Of a stretch of DNA of 64,000 nt, positions 15,987 through 25,272 are shown one piece after another (the first letter of the stretch is position 1; each line of letters opens with the position of its first letter). This DNA is from Chryseobacterium sp. MEBOG06 (GTDB lineage: Bacteria > Bacteroidota > Bacteroidia > Flavobacteriales > Weeksellaceae): positions 806,001-870,000 of the forward strand of contig NZ_CP084580.1 of assembly GCF_021869765.1 (NCBI RefSeq). Direction: 5' to 3'. The position numbers and the translations under genes were made by a program. The notes beneath the pieces are model-generated. The model was given only the letters and a program-made list of their open reading frames with translations. It was not told where the DNA came from and searched no databases.

Positions 15987-17525
15987 ATGAAAAATACCAT
16001 TAGCTTATTCGATTTTTCGAAGAAAATAAATTATAAAAACGAACTGCTGGCAGGCTTTACCGTAGCGATGACAATGATTCCTGAGTCACTTTCATTTGCT
16101 ATTCTGGCAGGGCTTTCCCCACTTATCGGACTTTATGCCGCTTTTATGATGGGGCTCGTAACGGCTGTTTTGGGAGGACGTCCGGGAATGGTTTCCGGAG
16201 GAGCAGGAGCAACCATCGTGGTACTGATTGCTCTCATAAAATCTCATGGAGTAGAATATCTCTTTGCAACCGTAGCATTGGCAGGAATTCTCCAGATGTT
16301 AGTAGGTATTTTTAAACTAGGAAAATTTGTAAGGCTTATTCCACAGCCGGTTATGTATGGATTTCTGAATGGACTGGCGGTCATTATTTTTATGGCCCAG
16401 ATTGAACAGTTTAGAATTACAGACAGTAATGGAGCAGTAGGCTGGCTTCAGGGAGTTCCTTTATATATTATGGCAGGATTAACTGCTCTTACAATTGCTA
16501 TCGTTTATTTTTTTCCAAAAATTACCAAAGCTGTTCCCGCTTCCTTAGTGGCCATTATAGTGGTATTTGCTGTTGTTCTGGGTTTTAATATCCCAACAAA
16601 AACAGTAGTGGATATTGCTCATATAAGCGGAAGTCTCCCAAGTTTTCATATCCCAAACGTTCCTTTTTCTATGGAAACATTGCAGATTATCTTTCCATAC
16701 GCCTTAATTATGGCGGGTGTAGGTCTTATTGAGTCTCTTCTGACTTTATCAATGGTAGACGAAATTACCAATTCTAAAGGAAGTGCAAACAAAGAATCGC
16801 TCGCTCAGGGACTTGCTAATATTACCAATGGATTTTTTGGAGGAATGGGTGGCTGCGCAATGGTAGCACAGACACTGGTGAATCTTAATGCGGGGTCCAG
16901 AGCCCGGTTGTCAGGAATTATAGCCTCTGTAATGATTTTGCTGATTATTCTCTTTGGTGCTCCTGTTATAGAGAAAATTCCTATGGCAGCTCTGGTAGGA
17001 GTGATGATGATGGTGGCTGTCAGTACATTCCAGTGGGTTTCTATCAGAATTATAAATAAAATGCCGAAGACTGATATATTGGTGGGAGTTACAGTGGCTT
17101 TGATAACCATACTTCTGCATAATCTTGCGCTGGCCGTTCTGATAGGAGTCATTATCTCTGCATTGGTTTTTGCCTGGGATAACGCCAAACGAATCAGAGC
17201 CAGAAAACATACTGATGAGAATGGAGTGAAGCATTACGAAATATATGGACCTCTTTTTTTTGGTTCAGTGACAGCATTTACAGATAAGTTTGATCCTGCG
17301 GATGATCCGGATCAGGTGGTTATTGATTTTAAAGAAAGCCGTATTGTGGATATGAGTGCGATAGATGCCTTAGATAAGTTATCGAAACGATATAAAGAAC
17401 AAAATAAAACATTACACTTACGACATCTCAGCGAGGACTGCCGAAAAATATTGAAAAATGCCGAAGCAGTAGTTGAAATTAATATTGAAGAAGACCCTAC
17501 TTATAAGGTAATTCCGGAAAAATAG
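15987..17525 (+). CDS. SulP-family anion transporter with STAS domain
   Basis: 512 aa. The ATG at 15987 is chosen because a good -7 box sits inside the longer frame that opens at 15894. It has a hydrophobic membrane domain of about 10-14 segments with the SulP start 'LLAGFTVAMTMIPESLSFA' and 'GLYAAFMMG'. A cytoplasmic C-terminal STAS domain (about residues 405-512, with 'VVIDFKESRIVDMSAIDAL') follows. SulP proteins move sulfate, bicarbonate or other anions, often with H+ or Na+; the substrate is not decidable here. Single gene; no partner carbonic anhydrase nearby. Confidence 0.92.
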   Translation: MKNTISLFDFSKKINYKNELLAGFTVAMTMIPESLSFAILAGLSPLIGLYAAFMMGLVTAVLGGRPGMVSGGAGATIVVLIALIKSHGVEYLFATVALAGILQMLVGIFKLGKFVRLIPQPVMYGFLNGLAVIIFMAQIEQFRITDSNGAVGWLQGVPLYIMAGLTALTIAIVYFFPKITKAVPASLVAIIVVFAVVLGFNIPTKTVVDIAHISGSLPSFHIPNVPFSMETLQIIFPYALIMAGVGLIESLLTLSMVDEITNSKGSANKESLAQGLANITNGFFGGMGGCAMVAQTLVNLNAGSRARLSGIIASVMILLIILFGAPVIEKIPMAALVGVMMMVAVSTFQWVSIRIINKMPKTDILVGVTVALITILLHNLALAVLIGVIISALVFAWDNAKRIRARKHTDENGVKHYEIYGPLFFGSVTAFTDKFDPADDPDQVVIDFKESRIVDMSAIDALDKLSKRYKEQNKTLHLRHLSEDCRKILKNAEAVVEINIEEDPTYKVIPEK

Positions 17526-17627
17526 GAAAAAGGCAATAGTGAATTTTTATCAATTATCAATTAAACTATATAAACCACCTCAATAACCAGACAAGGACTG
17601 TAAGATAAATCTCCAGTCCTTGCTTGT

Positions 17628-19694
17628 TTAGGTTATTAATGTATTCGCGATAAAATCAGGCACTAAAGCATAGTGCGACAATTTCATGCTGATGGAAGCT
17701 CGTCCGCTTGTCAGCGTTCTCAGATCGGAAATATACCCAAAAGTTGAAGCTAACGGAACTTCCGCTGCAAAAATCTTTCTTCCTGATCTTTCATCAATAG
17801 AAGTAATGATTCCTCTTCTTCTGTTGATATCCGCAGTGACAGCCCCCGTATATTCCTCAATACTTTGAATCTCTATCTGCATGACAGGCTCCATCAATTT
17901 AGGACTGCATCCTCTGGCAGCGGCTTTGAATCCTTCTCTGGCAGCAATTTCAAAATCAAATGCAGAAGAATCCTGAGCATGAAAAGAACCATCCAGAAGG
18001 GTAATCTTCATGTTTTCCAGAGGATATCCTTTTAATGGACCGTGCTCCATTGCTTCTTTGAATCCTTTTTCAACAGAAGGAATAAATTCAGTTGGGATGA
18101 CACCTCCTTTGATTACATTGACAAACTCCAGTCCATATTCTTTGTCATTCCTTGGTCCGATTTCAAAACTGATATCAGCGAACTGACCGCTTCCTCCGTT
18201 TTGTTTGGAAAGCTTTTCTCTATGGATTTTAGTTCCCGTTAAGATCTCACGGTAAGAAACTTTAGGTCTTCCCTGATTGATTTCAATACCATGATTCAGA
18301 CGTATTTTTTCCAAAGTAACCTCAAGGTGAAGTTCTCCCAGCCCACTCAATAAAGTCTCTCCAGTCTGTTTGTCTCTCTCAACAACTAAAGAAGGATCCT
18401 CCTCCTTAATTTTAGCCAGTACCAAACCAAAAGATTTCTCATCACCATTCGTTTTCGGTTCAATAGCAACTCTGATAACAGGAGTTGGGATGGTAATCGC
18501 TTCCAGTAATATTGGATTGTCCAGAGAAGATAAAGAATCTCCGGTTTTGGCATCCTTTATTCCCGTTAAAGCAACAATATCTCCCGCTTTAGCTTCATCC
18601 ATTGATAATGTTTTATCCGACTGCATCTGTAAAATTCTCGAAATCCTAAAACTTTCACCCGTTCTTACATTCAGTATCGTATCTCCGGATTTTATCACTC
18701 CGGAATAAACACGAAGCATGGCCAATCTTCCCATATGTTTATCAATCACGACTTTGAAAACAAGTCCCGAAAAAGAAGCCGCTTCATTTCTTTCCAATAT
18801 TACAGCTTCTTCTGTATGAGGATCTCTTCCCTGAAGGTCAGCAAGCTGATCCGGAGCTGGAAGATAAGTTACCACAGCATCAAGAAGAGGCTGGATTCCC
18901 TTATTTTTAAAGGCAGAACCACAGAGAACAGGAACAGCTGCTCCGGATCTGCAGACTCTTTGCATAGCCTCTACGATCATTTCAACGGTGACTGTATTTT
19001 CGGTATTCATAAAAATGTCAAAGAAAGTCTCATCATATTCTGCAAGAGTCTCCATTAATTTCATTCTATATTCATCAGCTTCAGTACGGGATGCAGTTGG
19101 AATGTCTTTTTCAACAATGATTTCCCCATTTTCATCGGTCCAGTATAAGGCTTTCATTTTGACAAGATCAATGACTCCTTCAAAATGTACTTCAGCGCCA
19201 ATTGGAATCTGAAGAGCAATAGGAATGGCATTCAGCTTGGTTTTTATCTCATGTACAACCGCAAAGAAGTCTGCCCCAATTCTGTCCATTTTATTAATGA
19301 AACAAATTTTAGAAGTGCCATGTTTTTCAGCCTGGTACCATACATTTTCAGTTTGCGGTTGCACACCGGATGAAGCGCAGAAAACTGCGACAACACTGTC
19401 CAGAATCCTTAGAGAACGTTCTACTTCCACTGCGAAATCAATGTGTCCTGGAGTATCAATAATATTGATATTATACACTTTATGATCTTTTTTCCATTGC
19501 GTTGAAACAGCAGCTGAAGAAATGGTGATCCCTCGGTTTCTTTCCTGAATATCCTTGTCCATGGTGGTGTTTCCATCATCTACATTACCGATTTTATGAA
19601 TGAGTCCCGTGTAATACAGAAGCCTTTCCGATAAAGTTGTTTTTCCTGCATCTACATGTGCTATGATCCCTATATTTCGTGTGTTGTATTTCAT
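17628..19694 (-). CDS. Elongation factor G paralog (EF-G2-like GTPase)
   Basis: 688 aa from the ATG at 19694; the open frame extends to 19769 but lacks a plausible start there. GTPase motifs are intact: P-loop 'AHVDAGKTT' (12-20), switch I 'RGITI' (54-58), 'DTPGH' (80-84), 'NKMD' (134-137). All EF-G domains II-V follow, with the domain IV/V segment 'INRRRGIITSIDER'. EF-G moves tRNA and mRNA through the ribosome. The gene stands alone, away from rpsL/rpsG/tuf, so it is a second copy rather than main fusA. Unlike the Bacteroides EF-G2 described as lacking GTPase activity, the catalytic motifs here look functional. Its 5' leader (19695-20050) carries a leader peptide and attenuator. Confidence 0.88.
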   Translation of the reverse strand: MKYNTRNIGIIAHVDAGKTTLSERLLYYTGLIHKIGNVDDGNTTMDKDIQERNRGITISSAAVSTQWKKDHKVYNINIIDTPGHIDFAVEVERSLRILDSVVAVFCASSGVQPQTENVWYQAEKHGTSKICFINKMDRIGADFFAVVHEIKTKLNAIPIALQIPIGAEVHFEGVIDLVKMKALYWTDENGEIIVEKDIPTASRTEADEYRMKLMETLAEYDETFFDIFMNTENTVTVEMIVEAMQRVCRSGAAVPVLCGSAFKNKGIQPLLDAVVTYLPAPDQLADLQGRDPHTEEAVILERNEAASFSGLVFKVVIDKHMGRLAMLRVYSGVIKSGDTILNVRTGESFRISRILQMQSDKTLSMDEAKAGDIVALTGIKDAKTGDSLSSLDNPILLEAITIPTPVIRVAIEPKTNGDEKSFGLVLAKIKEEDPSLVVERDKQTGETLLSGLGELHLEVTLEKIRLNHGIEINQGRPKVSYREILTGTKIHREKLSKQNGGSGQFADISFEIGPRNDKEYGLEFVNVIKGGVIPTEFIPSVEKGFKEAMEHGPLKGYPLENMKITLLDGSFHAQDSSAFDFEIAAREGFKAAARGCSPKLMEPVMQIEIQSIEEYTGAVTADINRRRGIITSIDERSGRKIFAAEVPLASTFGYISDLRTLTSGRASISMKLSHYALVPDFIANTLIT

Positions 19695-19888
19695 TTTGTT
19701 TGATTTAAATTGTTGATTTTTAGATTTGTATTTTGAAAAGGTTCTGAAAATAATGAACACAAAATACACTCCGGCTTGATAAAACCGGCAAAACTTTTTT
19801 GTATTTTGAGTTGAGAAAAATTTTCAGAGATATTAACAAATAACAGAAGTTGTTTAAATTGTTAAAGTCTGAAAATAAGGCAGCAAAA

Positions 19889-19914
19889 AAGACCTATCCG
19901 AATAGATAGGTCTT
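19889..19914 (-). terminator. Attenuator (intrinsic terminator) in the EF-G2 leader
   Basis: AAGACCTATC / GATAGGTCTT form a 10-bp stem with a 6-nt loop, and on the minus strand the stem runs into six T. It lies 195 nt before the EF-G2 start and after the leader peptide. The sequence ATAGATCTT (minus strand 19943-19935), directly after the leader stop, can pair with AAGACCTAT with one mismatch and so act as antiterminator. Confidence 0.75.
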
Positions 19915-19947
19915 CAATATATTTTTGGGTATAAAAGATCTATAGAA

Positions 19948-20034
19948 CTATTCAGATAAATATTCAGTGCTGCCAAAGAACACAGCTCTGACAGGATGGC
20001 TTAAAGTTATAATATTTATCATTTTTGTTGACAT
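19948..20034 (-). CDS. Leader peptide upstream of EF-G2
   Basis: 28 codons from ATG 20034 (a second in-frame ATG is at 20022) to TAG 19950-19948. The C-terminal part reads 'HPVRAVFFGSTEYLSE'. It lies between a fair promoter (20085-20055) and a terminator/antiterminator pair, the standard arrangement of translation-coupled attenuation. The stop lies 4 nt before the antiterminator arm, so a ribosome stalled within the peptide would change folding. Whether it senses an antibiotic, amino acid shortage or slow translocation is open. Confidence 0.6.
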   Translation of the reverse strand: MSTKMINIITLSHPVRAVFFGSTEYLSE

Positions 20035-20054
20035 TATTGATTGTTAATCGGTTG

Positions 20055-20085
20055 CGAAATTATAATTTTTTTTTGATTTCCAAAG
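20055..20085 (-). promoter_or_regulatory. Promoter of the EF-G2 leader transcript
   Basis: On the minus strand TTTG (20084-20081) and TAATTTCG (20062-20055) are 18 nt apart, close to the -33/-7 pattern. This would start the mRNA near 20048, 14 nt before the leader ATG. Confidence 0.5.
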
Positions 20086-20320
20086 AATTTTTGAAAATAT
20101 TTTTTTTACGACCGGAAATTAAACGGTTCATAAATCAGCTTCTGAGAGTCTGTGAAATTTTTCAATTTTCATAAAAATATCTTAAAACACACAACTAACG
20201 TAATGCATTTATGATAAAAATTTTATCTTTGGGAAGAATAGTATTTAAACACTTGTTGATGATTAAAAAAAAATAAATCTTTTTCAAGAAAGCTAAATAA
20301 AACTTTTAACTTAAAACCTA

Positions 20321-20989
20321 TTGAAAACAGATATCGACATTCATAACCACTGTCATTTTTCCTTTGACCTGTGGCTCACCTTAATCAAATCTCATCCTGA
20401 ATTTAAAGCAAAAAGAGTTGAGCTGTTCTCCTCGTTTTTCAATGTAGATAAACCAATAGAGGGAGTTGCGAAAACCGTAAAATATTACGATGATCTTTGT
20501 AATACCATCAATGAGGTGACGGGAGGGAATATCGATACATTTGAGATGTATCTGATGATTCTTGGTTCCCTGAATGTAGATATAAAAGAGTTGAATAAAG
20601 ATAAACTCAATGAGTTTTATGTAAAGAGTGAAGACTTATTTCTGGAGTACAGACCGGTTGTGATTTTTGAAAATGTCCATGGTTTTTTTGAGGATATCAA
20701 AAACCAGGGAAAGACCATTAATATTTTAAGCAACACAGGATTTATCAAGGGAAAAACGATGAGAAAGTTTCTGATTCATGAAAACCTTGATCAGTACATT
20801 GATTTTCATATCTATTCTGATGAAATCAACTGTTCCAAACCGAATCCTCTTATTTTTCAGGAAGTGAAAAATAATCTTCTGGATAAGAACCTGCCGTTGT
20901 CTCAGGTTTTACATATCGGAGATAATCCGGTTGCTGATTATAAGGGAGCGAAGGACTTCGGTTTCAGTGCCTATTTACTTAAACACTAA
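20321..20989 (+). CDS. HAD-family hydrolase of the ter cluster
   Basis: 222 aa starting at TTG 20321; no ATG lies upstream of the catalytic motif, so the TTG start is needed. Motif I is 'FDLWLTL' (DxWxT type), motif II is Ser/Thr in 'NILSNTG', Lys follows in 'CSKPNP', and motif IV is 'HIGDNPVADYKGA'. A helical cap lies between. HAD phosphatases with phosphoribosyltransferases are regular members of Ter (tellurite/chemical stress) gene neighbourhoods, where a nucleotide-like product has been proposed. First gene of the ter operon; the next starts 8 nt after its stop. Confidence 0.85.
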   Translation: MKTDIDIHNHCHFSFDLWLTLIKSHPEFKAKRVELFSSFFNVDKPIEGVAKTVKYYDDLCNTINEVTGGNIDTFEMYLMILGSLNVDIKELNKDKLNEFYVKSEDLFLEYRPVVIFENVHGFFEDIKNQGKTINILSNTGFIKGKTMRKFLIHENLDQYIDFHIYSDEINCSKPNPLIFQEVKNNLLDKNLPLSQVLHIGDNPVADYKGAKDFGFSAYLLKH

Positions 20990-20997
20990 AAATAAAC

Positions 20998-21822
20998 ATG
21001 AATAAACGATACAGCTTACACCACATTCATTCAGCGGATGAGTTTACTTTCTCACCTGCAGAGTACAGCTATTTCAAATATGGCGATAAGTCGTATGCTG
21101 AAAAATTTGCAAAAGAGTTATTCGAGGGATTTATTTCCGAAAATGAAGCACTTTTACAGACTGATAAAGAGATTGTAGTGCTTCCAAGCCCGTATATGGC
21201 TATTCCTACGGCTTCCAACTTTTTATGCTTTTACTTTAAGAAGTATTTGGATTTATATAGGTTTCAGAAGGGAAAAAAATCCAGTATTTTATCAAAAATC
21301 AATAGAAATCATACTTATATCACAGATTACGGGAACCTTAATTTTGAAGACCGTAAAAATCTGATTGCGAACGATACTTATTATATAGATAAAGATTTTT
21401 TAAGAGGAAAACTTTGTATTTTTATAGACGATATAAAAATTACGGGAAGCCATGAATATACAGTGAACAAAATACTGAATGAATATAACGTTGAGGCAGA
21501 TTTTATGTTCCTGTATTATGCAGAGCTGATGAACTTTGACCTTGATCCTAAGATTGAAAATTTTTTCAATTATTATGCAGTACAAAATGTGAAACATGTT
21601 GCAGAAGTGATGAACAAAGAGAGCTTTCAGTTTAACACAAGGATTGTGAAATATATTTTAGGGCTGGATTCAAGTAATTTTGATTATCTTACGTCTAAAG
21701 TAAAAAAAGAACAGATGGATCTGCTGCTGGAGCTGGCCATCAGTAATAATTATCATTTAATAACAGAATACGAAAATAACATCAATACTTTAACACAAAC
21801 GGAATTATATTATGGCTATTAA
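20998..21822 (+). CDS. Phosphoribosyltransferase-like protein of the ter cluster
   Basis: 274 aa. The PRPP-binding signature is 'LCIFIDDIKITGSHEYT' (about residues 138-154), two acidic residues followed by T-G-S-H. The N-terminal 'AEYSYFKYGDKSYAEKFA' is typical of the Ter-associated PRTase group. Its end overlaps the start of the TerD gene by 11 nt, so the genes are translationally coupled. Predicted to work with the HAD protein on a nucleotide or nucleoside substrate (from published Ter neighbourhood analyses; not testable here). Confidence 0.8.
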   Translation: MNKRYSLHHIHSADEFTFSPAEYSYFKYGDKSYAEKFAKELFEGFISENEALLQTDKEIVVLPSPYMAIPTASNFLCFYFKKYLDLYRFQKGKKSSILSKINRNHTYITDYGNLNFEDRKNLIANDTYYIDKDFLRGKLCIFIDDIKITGSHEYTVNKILNEYNVEADFMFLYYAELMNFDLDPKIENFFNYYAVQNVKHVAEVMNKESFQFNTRIVKYILGLDSSNFDYLTSKVKKEQMDLLLELAISNNYHLITEYENNINTLTQTELYYGY

Positions 21823-22369
21823 CTTACAAAAAGGACAAAGAGAAAATATTAACGCACCTAAATTCACTGTAGGTTTAGGATGGGATACCAATAACACTTC
21901 TACAGGAACTGCATTTGACTTAGATGCTTCTTTATTTTTGCTTGGCGATGATAAAAAGCTGGTTTCAGACAGTCACTTTATCTTTTATAACAATCTTGAA
22001 TCTCCGGACAAATCAGTGATCCATACAGGAGATAACCTTACAGGAGAAGGAGCGGGAGATGATGAGCAAATTAAAATTGATCTTACAAAAATTGATGATG
22101 CCATCAAGGAAATCACAGTGGTTGTAACAATTCACGATGCAGATGCGAGAAAGCAGAATTTTGGACAGGTAAGAAATTCTTTCATCAGAATTTTCAATAC
22201 AGATACGAATGAAGAAATCTTAAAATATGAATTAGATGAAGATTTCTCAATCGAAACGGCAGTAGAATTCGGAAGAATCTACAACAGAAACGGAGAATGG
22301 AAATTTGAGGCTGTAGGAGCAGGACAGAGAGAGGGCCTTGAAAAGTTTGTATCAATTTATCAGAAATAA
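21812..22369 (+). CDS. terD: TerD-family stress protein (first copy)
   Basis: 185 aa, the usual TerD length. It begins 'MAINLQKGQRENI' and carries the calcium-binding acidic motifs 'FDLDASLFLL' and 'DNLTGEGAGDDEQIKIDL', and the family ending 'YNRNGEWKFEAVGAGQ'. TerD proteins bind calcium and are thought to assemble at the membrane with TerC and TelA under tellurite, phage or chemical stress. The start lies within the preceding gene and the end is 2 nt before TelA. Confidence 0.93.
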   Translation: MAINLQKGQRENINAPKFTVGLGWDTNNTSTGTAFDLDASLFLLGDDKKLVSDSHFIFYNNLESPDKSVIHTGDNLTGEGAGDDEQIKIDLTKIDDAIKEITVVVTIHDADARKQNFGQVRNSFIRIFNTDTNEEILKYELDEDFSIETAVEFGRIYNRNGEWKFEAVGAGQREGLEKFVSIYQK

Positions 22370-22371
22370 TC

Positions 22372-23541
22372 ATGGATAATCAAGAAAATCAACCCATAGA
22401 TCCGCTTGGATCAATTGAACCTCTTAAAACATTTGAACCTACACCAATGGTTCCGCCGGCTCAGCCTGTACAAAATGCTGCACCGGCAGTTCTTGTAGAC
22501 AGAGAAGGGAATGTAAATCTGACACAGATGCAGACGGAAGAGCGTCAAAAATATGAAGTTCTTGCGAATTCTATTGATGAAGCCAACCCAGGTTCAATCG
22601 TGAATTTTGGGGCTGAATTGCAGAAGACCTTAACAAACCAGAGTGACAGCTTTTTAGGAAATGTAAGAAGATCAAACTCAGGAGAAGTAGGCGGACTGAT
22701 CAATGATCTTTTGGTAGAGCTTAACTATGTAGATGTAGAAGAACTTCATGGAAATAAAGTTAAAAGCTTCCTAAGCAAGTTACCATTCATGAAGAAGGTG
22801 ATGACTCAGGTAGAAAATTTATTTGCAAAATATGATAAGATCATCAACAATATCGAGCAGATCTCTTATAAAGTAAACGCAGGTATCATTACTTCTACGA
22901 AAGATAATGCTGTTCTGCAGACTATTTTTGAAAGTAATGTGAATTCCATCAAGCAGATTGAAGATCTTGTGATCGCAGGAAACATAAGAATGGAAAGAGC
23001 TGCAGCAGAGCTTGCCCAAATGGAGGCAGCCCCTCAGAACTTCCAGGATTATCAGATCGCAGATAAGAGAGATTTCATTGCAAGATTAGACCGAAGAATG
23101 GCTGATCTTAAAGTGGTACGAGTGATCATGATGCAGTCGCTTCCACAGATCAGACTGGTACAGAATAATAACGTTTCTATTGCTGAAAAAGCACAGACCA
23201 TTCTTACCACGACTCTTCCTGTATGGAAAAACCAGCTTTCACTGGCAGTGGCAATGTACAGACAGCAGCAGAATATTGAAATTCAGCAGAAAGTATCCGC
23301 CACTACAGAAGAAATCCTGAGAAAGAATGCAGAACGCCTTGGTCAGAATTCAGTGAATGTTGCCAGAGCCAATGAGCAGACTATCGTATCTGTAGAAACA
23401 TTGAGAGAGACAACATCTATGCTGATCAACACATTGAATGAAGTAAAACAAATCCAGAAACAGGGAGCTGATAACAGAAGAAAACTGGATCAGGATCTTC
23501 AGACACTGGAGCATGAGTTAAAAGCTAATGTCAGAGGGTAA
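22372..23541 (+). CDS. TelA-family toxic anion resistance protein
   Basis: 389 aa, standard TelA length. It has a proline-rich N-terminal tail (residues 1-50), then long amphipathic helices of the TelA/KlaA type with 'IDEANPGSIVNFGAELQKTL' near the start and a coiled-coil C-terminus ('NTLNEVKQIQKQGADNRRKL'). Linked to tellurite and cell-wall stress resistance; it probably bridges TerD and the membrane. Lies 2 nt after TerD. Confidence 0.92.
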   Translation: MDNQENQPIDPLGSIEPLKTFEPTPMVPPAQPVQNAAPAVLVDREGNVNLTQMQTEERQKYEVLANSIDEANPGSIVNFGAELQKTLTNQSDSFLGNVRRSNSGEVGGLINDLLVELNYVDVEELHGNKVKSFLSKLPFMKKVMTQVENLFAKYDKIINNIEQISYKVNAGIITSTKDNAVLQTIFESNVNSIKQIEDLVIAGNIRMERAAAELAQMEAAPQNFQDYQIADKRDFIARLDRRMADLKVVRVIMMQSLPQIRLVQNNNVSIAEKAQTILTTTLPVWKNQLSLAVAMYRQQQNIEIQQKVSATTEEILRKNAERLGQNSVNVARANEQTIVSVETLRETTSMLINTLNEVKQIQKQGADNRRKLDQDLQTLEHELKANVRG

Positions 23542-23557
23542 TTTATAAGGTACAAAG

Positions 23558-24505
23558 GTGGGGGATGATGCAGCAACCATATTGTCACAAAGCAAAAGAA
23601 GATTAACAAAACTTAAGCTTCTGGCGAATTTTTTTGAACATATTGACATAATATCAATTTACATTAAAACTGATATTATCCACAATCTGTTCCAGGAAAA
23701 TACTGCCCTTGACTACAATAAGCTGGAACTTTTTCACCTGCAGTATACAGACAGTCTCATAGAACTTCTTACCAAAATTAAAAGGCAGAAGGAAAACGAT
23801 ATGCTGACTGTCATTAATGAAATTGACATCAACAATAAATATATTTCCGGTTTTGAAGAAAGAAGAGTAGACAGTTTTCAGACCGACAGGAAAATGTACA
23901 GCGGTGTATTTTCCCAACATCTGAAAACACTGTATAAAGATCTTACAGAGGATATTTTTACGGCCAATTGGGATAATGTACTGTATTTTCACAAAAAATA
24001 TGCACAGGAATTTTACAGGACAGATGCTGATGAGGCACTGCTGAAATCCGGAAATTTTCCAGCCTACCAATACAGAGATTATTCCATTGAAAGAAAGTTA
24101 TTGGGAAGATTGAATATACAGGGATTTAAAGTCCGCTTTGTCTGTGGTTACCTTATAGGGACCCATGAATATGAGCTTTTTAAAATCTTTCAGTCTGATG
24201 ATCATTTTATTTTCAGTGTAGACGAGAAAAAACTGTATCTTTTTGACAAAGAACTGGATAAGCTGGATGCCTCTGAAAATCAGTCCAATCAGGGAATGAT
24301 CATTGATCAGCTGAAAAGGAAAAACGAACAGTTGGAAAACACTATGAACGAAAGAAAACGTACGTTACCACCTGAAGTGCAGGGAGTACTTAAAGATTAT
24401 ATCCTGAATCTGGAAAATATAGATATTATGAGCAAAATATTTGATTTTGACGAAGAAACGAATATTCTGCGGGCAATGCTTAATTTGAATTTGAATAATC
24501 AATAA
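23558..24505 (+). CDS. Unrecognised ter-cluster protein
   Basis: 315 aa starting at GTG 23558 (no in-frame ATG near the N-terminus). Helical and charged, without membrane segments. The C-terminal third has a coiled coil ('IDQLKRKNEQLENTMNERKR'). No family recognised. It sits between TelA (16 nt before) and the second TerD (73 nt after), so it is very likely a functional member of the Ter system and may be a scaffold. Confidence 0.75.
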   Translation: MGDDAATILSQSKRRLTKLKLLANFFEHIDIISIYIKTDIIHNLFQENTALDYNKLELFHLQYTDSLIELLTKIKRQKENDMLTVINEIDINNKYISGFEERRVDSFQTDRKMYSGVFSQHLKTLYKDLTEDIFTANWDNVLYFHKKYAQEFYRTDADEALLKSGNFPAYQYRDYSIERKLLGRLNIQGFKVRFVCGYLIGTHEYELFKIFQSDDHFIFSVDEKKLYLFDKELDKLDASENQSNQGMIIDQLKRKNEQLENTMNERKRTLPPEVQGVLKDYILNLENIDIMSKIFDFDEETNILRAMLNLNLNNQ

Positions 24506-24578
24506 AACGAAATTTGAAAAACTAAAGAAGACAAAAAGTTTTCTTCGCAAAATATAAATAACAACTAAACATAAAAAG

Positions 24579-25187
24579 ATGGCTATTAACTTACAAAAAG
24601 GTCAGAGAATTAACCTTAAAAAAGAAAACGGAGCTGAGCTTTCTCAGGCTTGTGTAGGAATCAACTGGGGAGCAATTGAAAAAAAAGGATTTTTCGGAAC
24701 TAAAAAAGAAGCAGTAGACTTAGATGGAAGCTGTATTTTATATGATTCAAACAAAAATGTTACAGAAGTAATCTATTTTGGAAATCTCAAATCCAAAAAC
24801 GGATCGGTAAGACACAGTGGAGATGACCTTACCGGTGATGTAGATGGAGATGATGGTTTGGATAACGAAGTAATCACAGTAGATTTCAGCCAGCTGGAGC
24901 CAAATGTAGAGCATGTTGCTATGGTTCTGAATAGCTATAAAGGCCAGGATTTCGGAACGATTCCTTTTGCATCTATCCGTATTTATGAAGGATCACCTAC
25001 TAATGTAAGAGAAGTCTTTGCTAAATATGATATTGCCAATGATGCTTCTTTCAGAGGGCATGTTGCTATGGTAATGGGGGTGTTCTATAAGAGAAACGGG
25101 GAATGGAAATTCAATGCTGTTGGAGATCCTACCGCAGATAGAAAGCTGGAGCAGACGATTCAGACTGTACAGATGAATTACTTATAA
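24579..25187 (+). CDS. terD: TerD-family stress protein (second copy)
   Basis: 202 aa. It opens with the same 'MAINLQKGQRINL' as the first copy but has a longer acidic loop ('DDLTGDVDGDDGLDNE') and 'CVGINWGAIEKKGFFGTKKE'. It ends 'YKRNGEWKFNAVGDP'. Two diverged TerD copies per cluster are usual (TerD/TerE/TerZ types). The acidic residues for calcium are present. It follows the unknown 315-aa gene and precedes TerC. Confidence 0.92.
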   Translation: MAINLQKGQRINLKKENGAELSQACVGINWGAIEKKGFFGTKKEAVDLDGSCILYDSNKNVTEVIYFGNLKSKNGSVRHSGDDLTGDVDGDDGLDNEVITVDFSQLEPNVEHVAMVLNSYKGQDFGTIPFASIRIYEGSPTNVREVFAKYDIANDASFRGHVAMVMGVFYKRNGEWKFNAVGDPTADRKLEQTIQTVQMNYL

Positions 25188-25272
25188 TTAATTGTAAATC
25201 AAACGATCAATAAAATAGCAATATTTGTACTCTGTACACTTATTGCTTTTATCATATAATAACATTACTCAA

